From assembly GCF_014595955.1 (NCBI RefSeq), contig NZ_JABVCF010000008.1, positions 236,359 through 300,358 on the forward strand: a DNA stretch of 64,000 nt, in the 5' to 3' direction. The stretch's first letter is position 1. Every line of letters starts with the position of its first letter. A program made the position numbers and the translations under genes. A model generated the notes under the pieces. That model was given only the letters and a program-made list of their open reading frames with translations. It had not been told where the DNA came from and did not search any database. Source of the stretch: Pseudaminobacter soli (ex Zhang et al. 2022) (GTDB taxonomy: Bacteria; Pseudomonadota; Alphaproteobacteria; Rhizobiales; Rhizobiaceae). This document shows positions 24,658-33,392 of this stretch, piece after piece.

Positions 24658-26676
24658 TCAGGCGAAATCGCGCCTGATGCGCTGCGTCGCCGAGGCGCTG
24701 TGCACCAGCCGCCCTCGTTCCCGCGCCTCGAGCAGCCAACTGAGACTGAAGTGCGTCTCGTCGGCCGTGAGTTCCGTACGCGCCGAAGCCTCCATGTCGG
24801 CGTCCCCGCTTGCAACCGCCCAACGATACTCCGTGACCAGCTTTGCCGATAGCGGGTCGTCTGCGCAAATGCTCATCACGTCCCGATTGGAGGAAGAGAC
24901 GGTGATGCCGCGATCTTCATAGCGGGTCCGGCCGTGATCCGAGGTAAGCGTAATGGTCTGGTTGCCGCTGCCGACATCGTCGACGACCACGCGGCTGTCA
25001 TGGCCGGGCTCGAGGACGGTCGAGGGGACAGGGGGCGCGATCTGAGCTTCCTCGAACCTGACCTCCCTGTCGCGCGGAGAGCTTGGGCGGATAGGCAGGA
25101 CCGCCCTGCTCTCGCCCAGCACGACATTGAGCGTGGAGAGGTGCGGCTGCGGCCACAGAATGGGCCAGTGCTGGTTGGCGATGGCCAACCGAATGCGATG
25201 GCCCTTCGGTACCAGGCGAGCGAAATCGTTGAGCTTGAGCCGCACCCGGAATGGCTCGCCGACGGGGCAAGGCGCCGGGTGGTCATGGCTCTCCCTATGG
25301 CTGAGGTTGAGCACGCCATAGGTCATCAGCGCCGAGGTGCCGTCGGGATAGACGTCGCACAGCCGCGCCGCGAGATTGACGTGCGGCTGGTCGACGGTGA
25401 CGAGAAGATCGAGCTCGACCGCGCCGAGCAGGGTCGTGTCCTGATCCAGCGGCTCGGTGTCGAAGCACAGCGCAAGGCCGTCCTCCCGACGCTGGTCGAT
25501 CGCCATGTCGGGGCAGCTTCCGCCGTAGCCGCCCCATCGGCCACAGTCGCGTCCAGCATTCGCCGGTGAGCGCACCGACTGGGTTGCGCCGCTGATCCCC
25601 GGGTCAGAGCTCAGCCGTCCGTCTTGCAGATGAAGGACCCGGCGCTCGATCCGCGGCGACGGCCATTGCTCCTCAGCAGCCCAGGTGCCTGCGTGACCCG
25701 GCAGGTAGTAGGGCTTTGGGCGTTCCTCGCCGGTGATCCAGACCCGGTAGAGCGGCTCGTCCATGATGCCGGTGTCTTCGCCGCACAGCCAATGCCGCCA
25801 CCAGCGCAGCGCCTCCTGGAGATAGCCGATCAGCGGACCGGGGGCTCCGCGGCAGGGGTAGGAATGCGACCATGGCCCCATGATGCCGAGCTTCGGACCT
25901 GGGAGATGCTCGAGCAGGCGCGGCACGAAGTTCGAATAGGAGTCTTCCCAGCCGCAGACGGCCATGACCGCGCATTGGATCGCGGAAAAATCCTCGCAGA
26001 CGGAGCCCTGCTTCCAGTAGTCGTCGCGCCGCTGATGCCGCAGCCAGATCTCCGAAAGCGACCGGGTGCTTTCCAGCCGCTGCTGCCAAAGACGGCGCCA
26101 TGCTTCGCCGATGATCTGCGGATCGGGCGGCATGGCCTTCTTCACCAGCATGAAGTTGGACCACATCTCTTGCTCGGTCAGCAGCGCGCCGCCCATGTAG
26201 TGGATGTCGTCGGCGTAGCGGTCATCGCTGGCGCAGAGCGTGATGATCGCCTTCAGCGCCGGCGGGCGGCGGACCGCCACCTGCAGGGAATTGAAGCCGC
26301 CCCAGGAGATGCCGGTCATGCCGACATTGCCGTTGCACCAGGGCTCTGCGGCAAGAGCCGCGATGATCTCGCAGGCGTCCTGCTGTTCGCGCTGCGTATA
26401 TTCGTCGGCGAGATCGCCTTCCGAATCCCCGCTTCCGCGGATGTCGATGCGGGCATATGCGATCCCGTGGCCGGCGTACCAGGGCGCCATCTCCATGTCG
26501 CGCGCAACGGTACCGTCGCGCCTGCGGTAGGGCACCATCTCGACGACCACGGGCACCTTGCGGTCGGTGACCGGGCGCCAAAGCGTGTAAACGATCCTTA
26601 TCCCATCCGAGAGGGTGATGAAGCCCGGATCGAGGCAGTCGACCTCAAAAGGAAAGCTGTCGACGACGCGAGTCAC
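24658..26676 (-). CDS. CocE/NonD-family alpha/beta hydrolase
   Basis: Cytoplasmic hydrolase of about 672 residues related to cocaine esterase and X-Pro dipeptidyl-peptidase S15. N-terminal catalytic domain: LSDGIRIVYTLWRPV, IDIRGSGDSEGDLADEYTQRE and the nucleophile elbow MTGISWGGFNSLQVAV; the C-terminal jelly-roll domain includes VTVDQPHVNLAARLCDVYPDGTSALMTYGVLNL and GHRIRLAIANQHWPILWPQP. No signal peptide. The start is a GTG at 26674-26676 with AGGAGG six bases upstream, 20 bp after the demethylase stop; an open frame further upstream is Arg-rich and overlaps that gene. Position between a demethylase and an importer suggests it cleaves an ester or amide in the imported compound. Confidence 0.85.
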   Translation of the reverse strand: MTRVVDSFPFEVDCLDPGFITLSDGIRIVYTLWRPVTDRKVPVVVEMVPYRRRDGTVARDMEMAPWYAGHGIAYARIDIRGSGDSEGDLADEYTQREQQDACEIIAALAAEPWCNGNVGMTGISWGGFNSLQVAVRRPPALKAIITLCASDDRYADDIHYMGGALLTEQEMWSNFMLVKKAMPPDPQIIGEAWRRLWQQRLESTRSLSEIWLRHQRRDDYWKQGSVCEDFSAIQCAVMAVCGWEDSYSNFVPRLLEHLPGPKLGIMGPWSHSYPCRGAPGPLIGYLQEALRWWRHWLCGEDTGIMDEPLYRVWITGEERPKPYYLPGHAGTWAAEEQWPSPRIERRVLHLQDGRLSSDPGISGATQSVRSPANAGRDCGRWGGYGGSCPDMAIDQRREDGLALCFDTEPLDQDTTLLGAVELDLLVTVDQPHVNLAARLCDVYPDGTSALMTYGVLNLSHRESHDHPAPCPVGEPFRVRLKLNDFARLVPKGHRIRLAIANQHWPILWPQPHLSTLNVVLGESRAVLPIRPSSPRDREVRFEEAQIAPPVPSTVLEPGHDSRVVVDDVGSGNQTITLTSDHGRTRYEDRGITVSSSNRDVMSICADDPLSAKLVTEYRWAVASGDADMEASARTELTADETHFSLSWLLEARERGRLVHSASATQRIRRDFA

Positions 26677-26695
26677 CACGCTCCTCCTGCGTAGG

Positions 26696-28789
26696 TCATT
26701 CCGCCGCCTCCGTCTGCGGCGCAAATTCCTCCTCGCCGAAGGGGGTGTCGCGCCGCGCCGGCCGCACCTCCTGCCCAAGTTCCTGCGCCAGCTTGTGGCC
26801 GCTGTAGACGGCATGGACGATGGCGCCGGGGGCCAGCGCATCGCCGATCCGCTCGATGCTGCTGACGCCCGCCGCCTTGAGCTCCGCCATCCGCGCCGTG
26901 AGCTCGCGATAGAGTTCGTCGCGGGGGCTGCGCAGGCCGACGATGACCAGCGAACGCGCGGCGATCTGCGTGACCTCGCCCGTGAACAGATGGGAAAGCC
27001 GGACTGCCTCGCCGTCGAAGCCGGCGACCGTCCGGAGGGTGGTCACCGGCACGCCGCGGCGCGTCAGCGCGCGATGCACCAGCGGCAGCTCGTTGGACAT
27101 GATGGTCCAGGCCGAGGCATGGCCGGCGGGCGTCACATAATGGACATCGAGCCCCATCCCGGCCAGATGCTCGGCCAGAACGCCGCCCATGTAGTAATTG
27201 TCGAAGTCGAACAGGACGACAGGACCTTCCGGGATCCTCCCGTCCGCTATGTCGTCCGGCGTGAACACGCCCGGCCCATCGATCTGCCCCACCGGGATCT
27301 CGAGCGGGGAGTAGAGCATCTTCGTCCAGCGCGCGCCGGTCGCCAACACCAGATGATCCGGAGCGATGTCGATGATCTCATCAACGCCGAGGCGGCTTGC
27401 AGGAAACAGCGAGACATTCGTCATCTCGTTGAGGCGGCCAAGCCGATATTCGACCACCCGCCGCCACGCCGACAGGCCGGGAAGACGCGTCTCGAACCTG
27501 AGCCTTCCGCCAAGCTCCTCCGCTTCGTCGGCGAGCATCACCTCGTGCCCGCGCCGGCCGAGCGTCAGGGCGCATTCCAGTCCGGCAGGCCCCGCCCCGA
27601 CGATCAGCACCTTCGACTTCCGGGCGGCTGGCCGGACGCGTTCGGGGTGCCAGCCGCGGCGCCACTCCTCGCCCGCGGTCGGGTTTTGCGTGCAGCGCAC
27701 CGGCACACCGTCGTGCCAGCTCGAAATGCAGATGTTGCAGCCAATGCACTCGCGGATTTCGTCGAGGCGCCCTTCCCGGATCTTGGCCGGCAGGAAAGGA
27801 TCGGCAATCGACGGGCGCGCACCGCCGATCAGGTCGAGAACGCCGCGCCTGATCTGCGAGACCATGCTGTCGGGCGAGGTGAATCGGCCGACCCCCACCA
27901 CTGGTTTCTTGGTCATCCGCTTGACGAAGTCGATCACCGGTTCGTGGCTGCCCTCCGGCGCGAAGCGGGACGGCGCGCAATCGGTCGGGCTCGAATCCAT
28001 CTTCACGTCGAAGAGGTCGGGGACCTCAGCGAGAAGCTCGATGACCTCATGGGCCTCCGACGGCTGGTGGCGTCCGGGCCGGCTGCGTAGTTCCTCCAGG
28101 CTGATGCGCAGGGCAACGCCGCAGTGCTGGCCGACCGCATCCTTGGTCACCTCGATCATCTCGCGGACGAAACGGACGCGGTTCTCGATCGAGCCGCCGT
28201 ACTCGTCGGTGCGGTGGTTGTACTCGGGCATCAGGAACTCGTAGCCGAGGTAGCCCATGCCGGCGTAGACATAGACGATGTCGAAGCCCGCGGAGCGGGC
28301 TCGCAAGGCGGCTTCCGCCTGCCAGCGCAGCACGTCCCTGATGTCCGATTTGTCCATCGTCCGGGGCTTCAGATTGCCCATGAAGCCGACATGCGTCGCC
28401 ATCCAGGGGATTCCCGAGGGCGAGAGAGGCGGGGTACGGGTGACGCGGTTCATGACGGATGCGCCGCCATGCCAGAGCTCTACGCCGGCAAGCGCGCCAT
28501 GCCGGTGCACCGCCTCCGTCATCAGTGCATGGGCCTTGATGTCGCGCAGGTCCCACAGGCTGGCGAAGGGCAAAGGCGCATCGTCAGAGGTCGGATGGAT
28601 GGAGCAGGCTCCGGTGCAGATGACGCCCCAGCCGCCTTCGGCCTTGGCCTCGCGGAAGGCGGCGCGCACGCGCGGCAGCGCGTTGGTCATGCCGCTGGCA
28701 TGCGGGACCTGGTAGAAGCGGTTGGGGGCCGTCACCGGGCCAATTTTGACCGGTTCGAAAAGGATGTCGTAACGGCTGTCCCTCATCAT
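26696..28789 (-). CDS. Trimethylamine-dehydrogenase-like FMN/4Fe-4S/FAD oxidoreductase (putative N-demethylase)
   Basis: OYE-family oxidoreductase, 697 residues from the ATG at 28789, close to trimethylamine dehydrogenase in length. An N-terminal FMN TIM barrel (YDILFEPVKIGPVTAPNRFYQVPHASGM; HRTDEYGGSIENRVRF) is followed by a 4Fe-4S cluster with Cys348, 351, 354 and 366 (CIGCNICISSWHDGVPVRC) and a dinucleotide-binding domain (VLIVGAGPAGLECALTLGRRG). The family removes methyl groups oxidatively from tertiary amines (trimethylamine, dimethylglycine, N-methylproline), releasing formaldehyde. The residue matching the catalytic His172 of TMADH appears to be Met178, so trimethylamine may not be the substrate. 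First gene of the operon, divergent from the TetR gene. Confidence 0.85.
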   Translation of the reverse strand: MMRDSRYDILFEPVKIGPVTAPNRFYQVPHASGMTNALPRVRAAFREAKAEGGWGVICTGACSIHPTSDDAPLPFASLWDLRDIKAHALMTEAVHRHGALAGVELWHGGASVMNRVTRTPPLSPSGIPWMATHVGFMGNLKPRTMDKSDIRDVLRWQAEAALRARSAGFDIVYVYAGMGYLGYEFLMPEYNHRTDEYGGSIENRVRFVREMIEVTKDAVGQHCGVALRISLEELRSRPGRHQPSEAHEVIELLAEVPDLFDVKMDSSPTDCAPSRFAPEGSHEPVIDFVKRMTKKPVVGVGRFTSPDSMVSQIRRGVLDLIGGARPSIADPFLPAKIREGRLDEIRECIGCNICISSWHDGVPVRCTQNPTAGEEWRRGWHPERVRPAARKSKVLIVGAGPAGLECALTLGRRGHEVMLADEAEELGGRLRFETRLPGLSAWRRVVEYRLGRLNEMTNVSLFPASRLGVDEIIDIAPDHLVLATGARWTKMLYSPLEIPVGQIDGPGVFTPDDIADGRIPEGPVVLFDFDNYYMGGVLAEHLAGMGLDVHYVTPAGHASAWTIMSNELPLVHRALTRRGVPVTTLRTVAGFDGEAVRLSHLFTGEVTQIAARSLVIVGLRSPRDELYRELTARMAELKAAGVSSIERIGDALAPGAIVHAVYSGHKLAQELGQEVRPARRDTPFGEEEFAPQTEAAE

Positions 28790-28866
28790 TCCGCTTCGGC
28801 CGTAGCCATCCTCCCTAACGGAGCCCGGTCCAACTATAGCCCACAAGACAGGGCTCGCAAGCGAAA

Positions 28867-28882
28867 TTATACGATCATATAA
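28867..28882. promoter_or_regulatory. Candidate TetR operator between demethylase and regulator genes
   Basis: TTATACGATCATATAA is a 16-bp dyad with one mismatched pair, in the 173-bp divergent promoter region. Size and position fit a TetR-family operator that could control both the demethylase operon and the regulator itself. Confidence 0.5.
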
Positions 28883-28962
28883 CAAGGTCCGGTCGTGCTT
28901 CCCTGCTCGACCAGGAGCGGATATCAAGCTGCAAGGCGACTGGAACCGCGCACAGGTGGTGA

Positions 28963-29619
28963 ATGCCTTCGACCAATCAGAAGAAGCCACGAGCGCATTT
29001 CCGCCGCGTTGCGCCGGACGATCGGGCCCGGCAACTCGCGGAAGCGACGCTGCGCTGTATCCAGAAGAAGGGGTCGGCGGGCATTTCCGCACGACAGATC
29101 GCAGCGGAAGCCGGGGTCACCCAGGGCCTCATCACGCATCATTTCGGCGAGATCGGCGAACTGGTGGCCTACGCCTTCGACGTGATGTCGGAGGGTCTCC
29201 TCGAAGCCATCATGGCGGCGACGGAGGCCGCTCCGAACACGCCCCAGGCGCGGCTGGAGGCCTATATCCAGGCCTCCTTTTCCCAATCCTTCTTCGACCA
29301 GGAGGTGTTACGCGTCTGGGTGGTGTTCTGGGGGCTCATCCTGCACTCGCCGCGCATGAGTTCATCCCAGAAGCGCGAGTACTCAGGCTTCCTGACCTCC
29401 ATCGAGCGACTTCTGATCGATCTTGCAGCCAACGAAGGTTTCGTAATCGCGGACACGCGACTGGCCGCGATCGCCTTCAACGCCCTGCTCGATGGCCTGT
29501 GGCTGGCATGGTGCCTCAACCCGGAGGCATTCCGGCCGGAAGAAGGCGCCGCCCTCTGCCGGCAATGGGTGGAAGGCCTGCGCAGAGGCGCCTCGGCCCA
29601 ACACCAAGCCGGCAGTTAG
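28963..29619 (+). CDS. TetR-family transcriptional regulator (BetI-like)
   Basis: 218-residue DNA-binding regulator. The N-terminal helix-turn-helix reads RQLAEATLRCIQKKGSAGISARQIAAEAGVTQGLITHHFGEIGEL, followed by a BetI-like ligand domain (RLEAYIQASFSQSFFDQEVLRVWVVFWG, HSPRMSSSQKREYSGFL, ALLDGLWLAWCLNPEAF). BetI itself senses choline, so a quaternary-amine ligand is reasonable. It is divergent from the TMADH-like gene across a dyad at 28867-28882 and convergent with the cupin gene. Confidence 0.87.
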   Translation: MPSTNQKKPRAHFRRVAPDDRARQLAEATLRCIQKKGSAGISARQIAAEAGVTQGLITHHFGEIGELVAYAFDVMSEGLLEAIMAATEAAPNTPQARLEAYIQASFSQSFFDQEVLRVWVVFWGLILHSPRMSSSQKREYSGFLTSIERLLIDLAANEGFVIADTRLAAIAFNALLDGLWLAWCLNPEAFRPEEGAALCRQWVEGLRRGASAQHQAGS

Positions 29620-29677
29620 AGCACGAAGCGCCGATTTCGCGGCAGTGAGACCGGCGGGCAGGCCTGGCTCGCTTACA

Positions 29678-30046
29678 TCAGCGAGCCGCGACACTGCCCT
29701 TGTGCATCACATAGAGCTTGCGGGTCTTTTCCTTCAGCACCCACTCGCCGCGCCAGCCCTGGGGCAGCGTGAGGAGATCGCCTGCCTTCAGTTCCTTGAC
29801 CGTGCCGTCCTGGGTGCGCATTTCCACATGCCCGGAGATGATGTGGCACATTTCGGACGTGGTCGAGCGGTCGGCGGTGAAGCGGCCGGGCGTGCATTCC
29901 CACACGCCCACCTCCACCGTCCCATCCGGCGAGGTCCAGAGCGCCTTCGCCGCCTCGCGCTGGTCGCCTTCCACCGAAGTCGGCTTGGGTTCGGCCTCGC
30001 CCAGATCGATATCGGCGAGATGCTTGAAGACCTCCAAATCAACCAA
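29678..30046 (-). CDS. Small cupin-domain protein (TTG start)
   Basis: Single-cupin protein of about 122 residues, cytoplasmic. Core: WTSPDGTVEVGVWECTPGRFT, then TTSEMCHIISGHVEM and LKAGDLLTLPQGWRGEWVLKE, as in the COG3450 cupins found beside amine oxidases. The frame stays open far upstream, but that part is antisense-phase to the oxidase gene. The real start is most likely TTG at 30044-30046, with AGGAG eight bases upstream just after the oxidase stop codon. Last gene of the polyamine-type operon. It may bind a metal or intermediate; no activity can be assigned. Confidence 0.8.
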   Translation of the reverse strand: MVDLEVFKHLADIDLGEAEPKPTSVEGDQREAAKALWTSPDGTVEVGVWECTPGRFTADRSTTSEMCHIISGHVEMRTQDGTVKELKAGDLLTLPQGWRGEWVLKEKTRKLYVMHKGSVAAR

Positions 30047-30074
30047 AGTATGTGCTCCTGCTAAAATGAAATTT

Positions 30075-31460
30075 TCAGTGTCCGGTAAGCTTGTCGGCCA
30101 GCGTCGCGAGCCGCGAACTGTGCTGAAGTCCGCCCTCCTCGCGCCGATCGGCGAGGTTGTAGAGCTGGTACATGCTGTGCACGCCGAGCCAGCGCAGCGG
30201 CTCGGGCTCCCATTGCCGAACGGCGCGGTTGACCCAGGGCAGGCGTACGAGTTCAGTGTCGCGGCCGAGCACGAGGTCGCATAGCGTGCGGCCGGAAAGG
30301 TTCGAGGTCGATACGCCGAGGCCGACATAGCCGCCGGCCCAGCCCATGCCGCTCCTCTGGTCGAAGCCGACCGTGGTGCACCAGTCGCGCGGCACGCCGA
30401 GCACGCCGCACCAGGCATGGTCGATCCTGAGATCGCGCGTCTGCGGCAGGAGCCTGAGCAGGATGGCGTGCAGTTGGTCGATGGTCGCCTGCTGCGTCTG
30501 CCCCCGCACGTCGGTCTTCGAGTTGAAGCGGTAGGGCACGCCGCGCCCGCCCATGGTGATGCGGCCCTCGCGAGTGCGCTGCGCATAGCAATAGGCGTGC
30601 GCCGCGTCACCGAGCAACTCGTGACCCTTCCAGCCGATTTCCTCCCAAAGCGCGTCGGATAGCGGCTCGGTGACGATCTGGGCACTGTTCAGCGGCAGCC
30701 AGTTGCGCTTCTGGCCGGGCAACCCGGCGGTAAAGCCTTCCGTAGCGCGGATGATGATGGGGGCGCGCACCGTGCCGCGGTCGGTGGTCACCCTGCCCTT
30801 CTCGATGCCGGTCACCGTGGTCTGTTCGTAGATCTCGGCGCCCGCGCGTCGCACCGCCTCCGCCAATCCCCGCACCAGCTTGGCCGGCTGCACGCGGGCC
30901 GTGCCATGCACCACCTTTGCGCCCTGGATATTGTGGATGTTGATGCGGGCGCGGGCCGCCTTGGCGTCGAGCAACTCGACCTTGGTGGCCGGCGTGTCCC
31001 ATTCCAGGGCTTCGGCATACATCGCCTTCACGCGCTCCCACTGCGCGGCGTTGGTGGCGACGGTCAGATTGTCGACGCGCAGGATGTCGGCGTCGATATT
31101 CTCCCGCTCCGCGACCGAGATAACCTCATCGACCGTGCCGGCCATGGCGTTCTGCATGGACACGACCGCCTGGCGACTCGATGCGGCCAGATACTTCTCG
31201 CGAGACCACGAGAAGCCGCCGGAAAGCCAGCCGCCGTTGCGGCCAGACGCACCGAAGCCGGCGAATTCCTTCTCCAGCAGGACCACGCGCAGCGAAGGAT
31301 CCGCCTGTTTCAGGTAATAGGCGGTCCAGAGCCCGGTATAGCCGGCCCCGACGATCGCCACGTCGGCCTCCATGTCGCCGGGCAATGGCCCGCCCGGCGT
31401 CGGAATGCCGCCGATATCGGCATACCAGAATGAGATGTTGCCGTTGATCTTGGCTTGCAT
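30075..31460 (-). CDS. FAD-dependent amine oxidoreductase (PuuB-like, DAO family)
   Basis: Cytoplasmic D-amino-acid-oxidase-fold flavoenzyme, 461 residues. It starts MQAKINGNISFWYADIGG, then has the FAD motif DVAIVGAGYTGLWTAYYLKQ, GFGASGRNGGWLSGGFSW as in gamma-glutamylputrescine oxidase PuuB and related glycine/sarcosine oxidases, and a C-terminal GWAGGYVGLGVSTSNLSGRTLCDLV. The ATG at 31460 is preferred over an in-frame TTG at 31469. It lies 15 bp after the ATPase gene of the polyamine-type importer, so it probably oxidises the imported amine. PuuA, PuuC and PuuD partners are not in the window. Confidence 0.87.
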   Translation of the reverse strand: MQAKINGNISFWYADIGGIPTPGGPLPGDMEADVAIVGAGYTGLWTAYYLKQADPSLRVVLLEKEFAGFGASGRNGGWLSGGFSWSREKYLAASSRQAVVSMQNAMAGTVDEVISVAERENIDADILRVDNLTVATNAAQWERVKAMYAEALEWDTPATKVELLDAKAARARINIHNIQGAKVVHGTARVQPAKLVRGLAEAVRRAGAEIYEQTTVTGIEKGRVTTDRGTVRAPIIIRATEGFTAGLPGQKRNWLPLNSAQIVTEPLSDALWEEIGWKGHELLGDAAHAYCYAQRTREGRITMGGRGVPYRFNSKTDVRGQTQQATIDQLHAILLRLLPQTRDLRIDHAWCGVLGVPRDWCTTVGFDQRSGMGWAGGYVGLGVSTSNLSGRTLCDLVLGRDTELVRLPWVNRAVRQWEPEPLRWLGVHSMYQLYNLADRREEGGLQHSSRLATLADKLTGH

Positions 31461-31475
31461 GGACTTCAAGGCCGG

Positions 31476-32597
31476 TTAGGTAAGGGTTTGATCGGCGGTA
31501 CTGTCGTCGGCGAGCAGCTTGGCGTCGGCACCTGCGAAAGTGACTTCCACCGCCTCGCCGATGTCAAAACTCTGCTCGCCGAGCGGGGAGCGCACGATGG
31601 CGGTGGAGCCGTCCTTCAGCCGCACCTCGTATTTAGAGCCCGAGCCGAGATAGATCGCCTCAGTGACGGTACCGCTGAGCCGGTTGAGACCACTCTCGCC
31701 TTGGCCGTTGCCGCGGCGGCGCAGGGCGAGCTTTTCGGGCCGCAGAAGCAGCACCGGCGCACCGTTGCCCGGAAGGCGCTTGTCCATAGTAACCGTCTCG
31801 CCGGCGATCGAGATCGCAGTGCTCGTGCCGTCGCTGTTCGCCTGCCCGCGCAGCACGGTCGAATCGCCTATGAAGCGCGCCACGAACAGCGTCTGCGGCT
31901 CGTCATAGAGCTCGCGGCCAGTGCCGACCTGCTCGATGCGGCCGCGGTTGAACACCGCGATGCGGTCGGAAAGGACGAGCGCCTCCTCCTGGTCGTGGGT
32001 GACGTAGACGAAGGTCGTGCCGAGCTCGCGATGGATGCGCTTGATCTCGAGCTGCAGCCATTCCCTGAGCTTCTTGTCGAGCGCGCCGAGCGGCTCGTCC
32101 ATCAAGAGCAGCGGCGGATCGAAGACGATGGCGCGCGCGAGCGCCACGCGCTGCTGCTGGCCGCCGGAAAGCTCGCTCGGATAGCGATGGGCGAAGTCCG
32201 ACATCTTCACCATTTCGAGCGCCTGCTTCACGCGCTTCTCGCGCTCCGCCGAGGGCACCTTCCGGAGCGCGAGCGGATAGGCAACGTTGCGGCCGACCGT
32301 CATGTGCGGGAAGAGCGCGTAGTGCTGGAACACCACGCCGATATTGCGCTTGTGAGCGGGAATACCCACCACGCTGCTCCCGCCGACTTCGAGATTTCCG
32401 CCGGTGATCTCGGTGAATCCGGCAACCACGTTCAGCGTCGTCGTCTTGCCCGAGCCGCTTGGCCCGAGCAGCGTCATGAACTCGCCGGGACGGATGCCGA
32501 GCGATACGTTGTCCAGCGCGGTGAAGTTTCCGTAGACCTTGCTCACCGAGCGGATGTCGATGGCTGCACCGCGGCCCACTTGCTTGTTCTCCGCCAT
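31476..32597 (-). CDS. PotA-like ABC transporter ATP-binding protein
   Basis: ATPase subunit, 373 residues, starting MAENKQVGRGAAIDIRSVSK. Walker A GPSGSGKTT, signature LSGGQQQRVALARA, Walker B LLLMDEPLGALD, YVTHDQEEAL, and a C-terminal TOBE domain ending near residue 360. The start ATG at 32595-32597 is two bases past the permease stop. A longer open frame runs upstream to 33242, but that section is antisense-free frame noise over the permease gene. Part of the operon regulator/binding protein/permeases/ATPase/oxidase/cupin. Confidence 0.92.
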   Translation of the reverse strand: MAENKQVGRGAAIDIRSVSKVYGNFTALDNVSLGIRPGEFMTLLGPSGSGKTTTLNVVAGFTEITGGNLEVGGSSVVGIPAHKRNIGVVFQHYALFPHMTVGRNVAYPLALRKVPSAEREKRVKQALEMVKMSDFAHRYPSELSGGQQQRVALARAIVFDPPLLLMDEPLGALDKKLREWLQLEIKRIHRELGTTFVYVTHDQEEALVLSDRIAVFNRGRIEQVGTGRELYDEPQTLFVARFIGDSTVLRGQANSDGTSTAISIAGETVTMDKRLPGNGAPVLLLRPEKLALRRRGNGQGESGLNRLSGTVTEAIYLGSGSKYEVRLKDGSTAIVRSPLGEQSFDIGEAVEVTFAGADAKLLADDSTADQTLT

Positions 32598-32599
32598 CG

Positions 32600-33391
32600 T
32601 CACGTCCTCCGCTCGCGTGCGAACAGCAGCAGACCGCCGCCGATCACGATGGTCGTGGTGAAGAGGAGGATGGTGCCCACAGCAGCGACCGTCGGATCGG
32701 CGTCGCGCGTGATGCTGGTATAGATCTGCACAGGCAGCGTCCTGAGATAGGGATTGGTGATGAAGAGCGAGACGATAATCTCGTCGAAGGAGGTCACGAA
32801 GGCAAAGAGCAGGCCCGACAGGATTCCCGGCAGGATCAGCGGCAGCGTGACCGTGCGGAACGTCGTCAGGCGACCGGCGCCGAGGCTGGTCGCGGCGAGT
32901 TCCAGCCGCTTGTCGAACACTTCGAGGCTCGCCGTGACGGCGATCAGCACGAAGGGGATGGCGAGCATGGTGTGGGCCAGCACGAAGCCGGGCAGCGTGC
33001 CCACCAGCCGCATGTCGAGATAGACGGCATAGATGCCGATGGCGAGCACCACGCCGGGGACCACCATCGGGGTGAGCAGAACCATGCGCAGAAGGCCGCT
33101 CGCCCTGCTCTTCATGCGGTCGAGGCCGAAGGCCGCGAGCGTGCCGACGATCGCTGCGAGGATGGCGACGAGGACCGCCACCTTGAGCGAGTTGATGAAG
33201 CTCGACGACCAGTCGGGGTTGTTCACGAAATTCGCATACCACTGCGTCGAAAACCCCTGCGGCGGGAAGGCGAGCGACTTGTTCTCGTTGAACGACATCG
33301 GCACCACGACGAGCGTGGGCGCGACCAGCCAGACCGCGACCAGCAGGCAGGCGAGTCCGAGGAGGACGCGGGTCATGGGACGCATCTGCAT
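32600..33391 (-). CDS. PotC-like ABC transporter permease
   Basis: Inner-membrane permease of 263 residues. N-terminal helix VLLGLACLLVAVWLVAPTLVVVPMSF, then FPPQGFSTQWYANFVNNPDWSSSFINSLKVA as in PotC/YdcV, and the EAA loop AATSLGAGRLTTFRTVTLPLILPG. One base separates it from the PotB-like gene and two from the ATPase gene. Confidence 0.92.
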   Translation of the reverse strand: MQMRPMTRVLLGLACLLVAVWLVAPTLVVVPMSFNENKSLAFPPQGFSTQWYANFVNNPDWSSSFINSLKVAVLVAILAAIVGTLAAFGLDRMKSRASGLLRMVLLTPMVVPGVVLAIGIYAVYLDMRLVGTLPGFVLAHTMLAIPFVLIAVTASLEVFDKRLELAATSLGAGRLTTFRTVTLPLILPGILSGLLFAFVTSFDEIIVSLFITNPYLRTLPVQIYTSITRDADPTVAAVGTILLFTTTIVIGGGLLLFARERRT

Positions 33392-33392
33392 A

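Noticed and set aside
30047..30685. Upstream extension of the small cupin gene
   Set aside because: Overlaps the PuuB-like oxidase gene in another frame; a TTG with a proper ribosome site at 30046 explains the cupin start.
32598..33242. Upstream extension of the PotA-like gene at 31476
   Set aside because: Runs through the permease gene in a shifted frame; the ATPase starts at the ATG at 32597, two bases after the permease stop.
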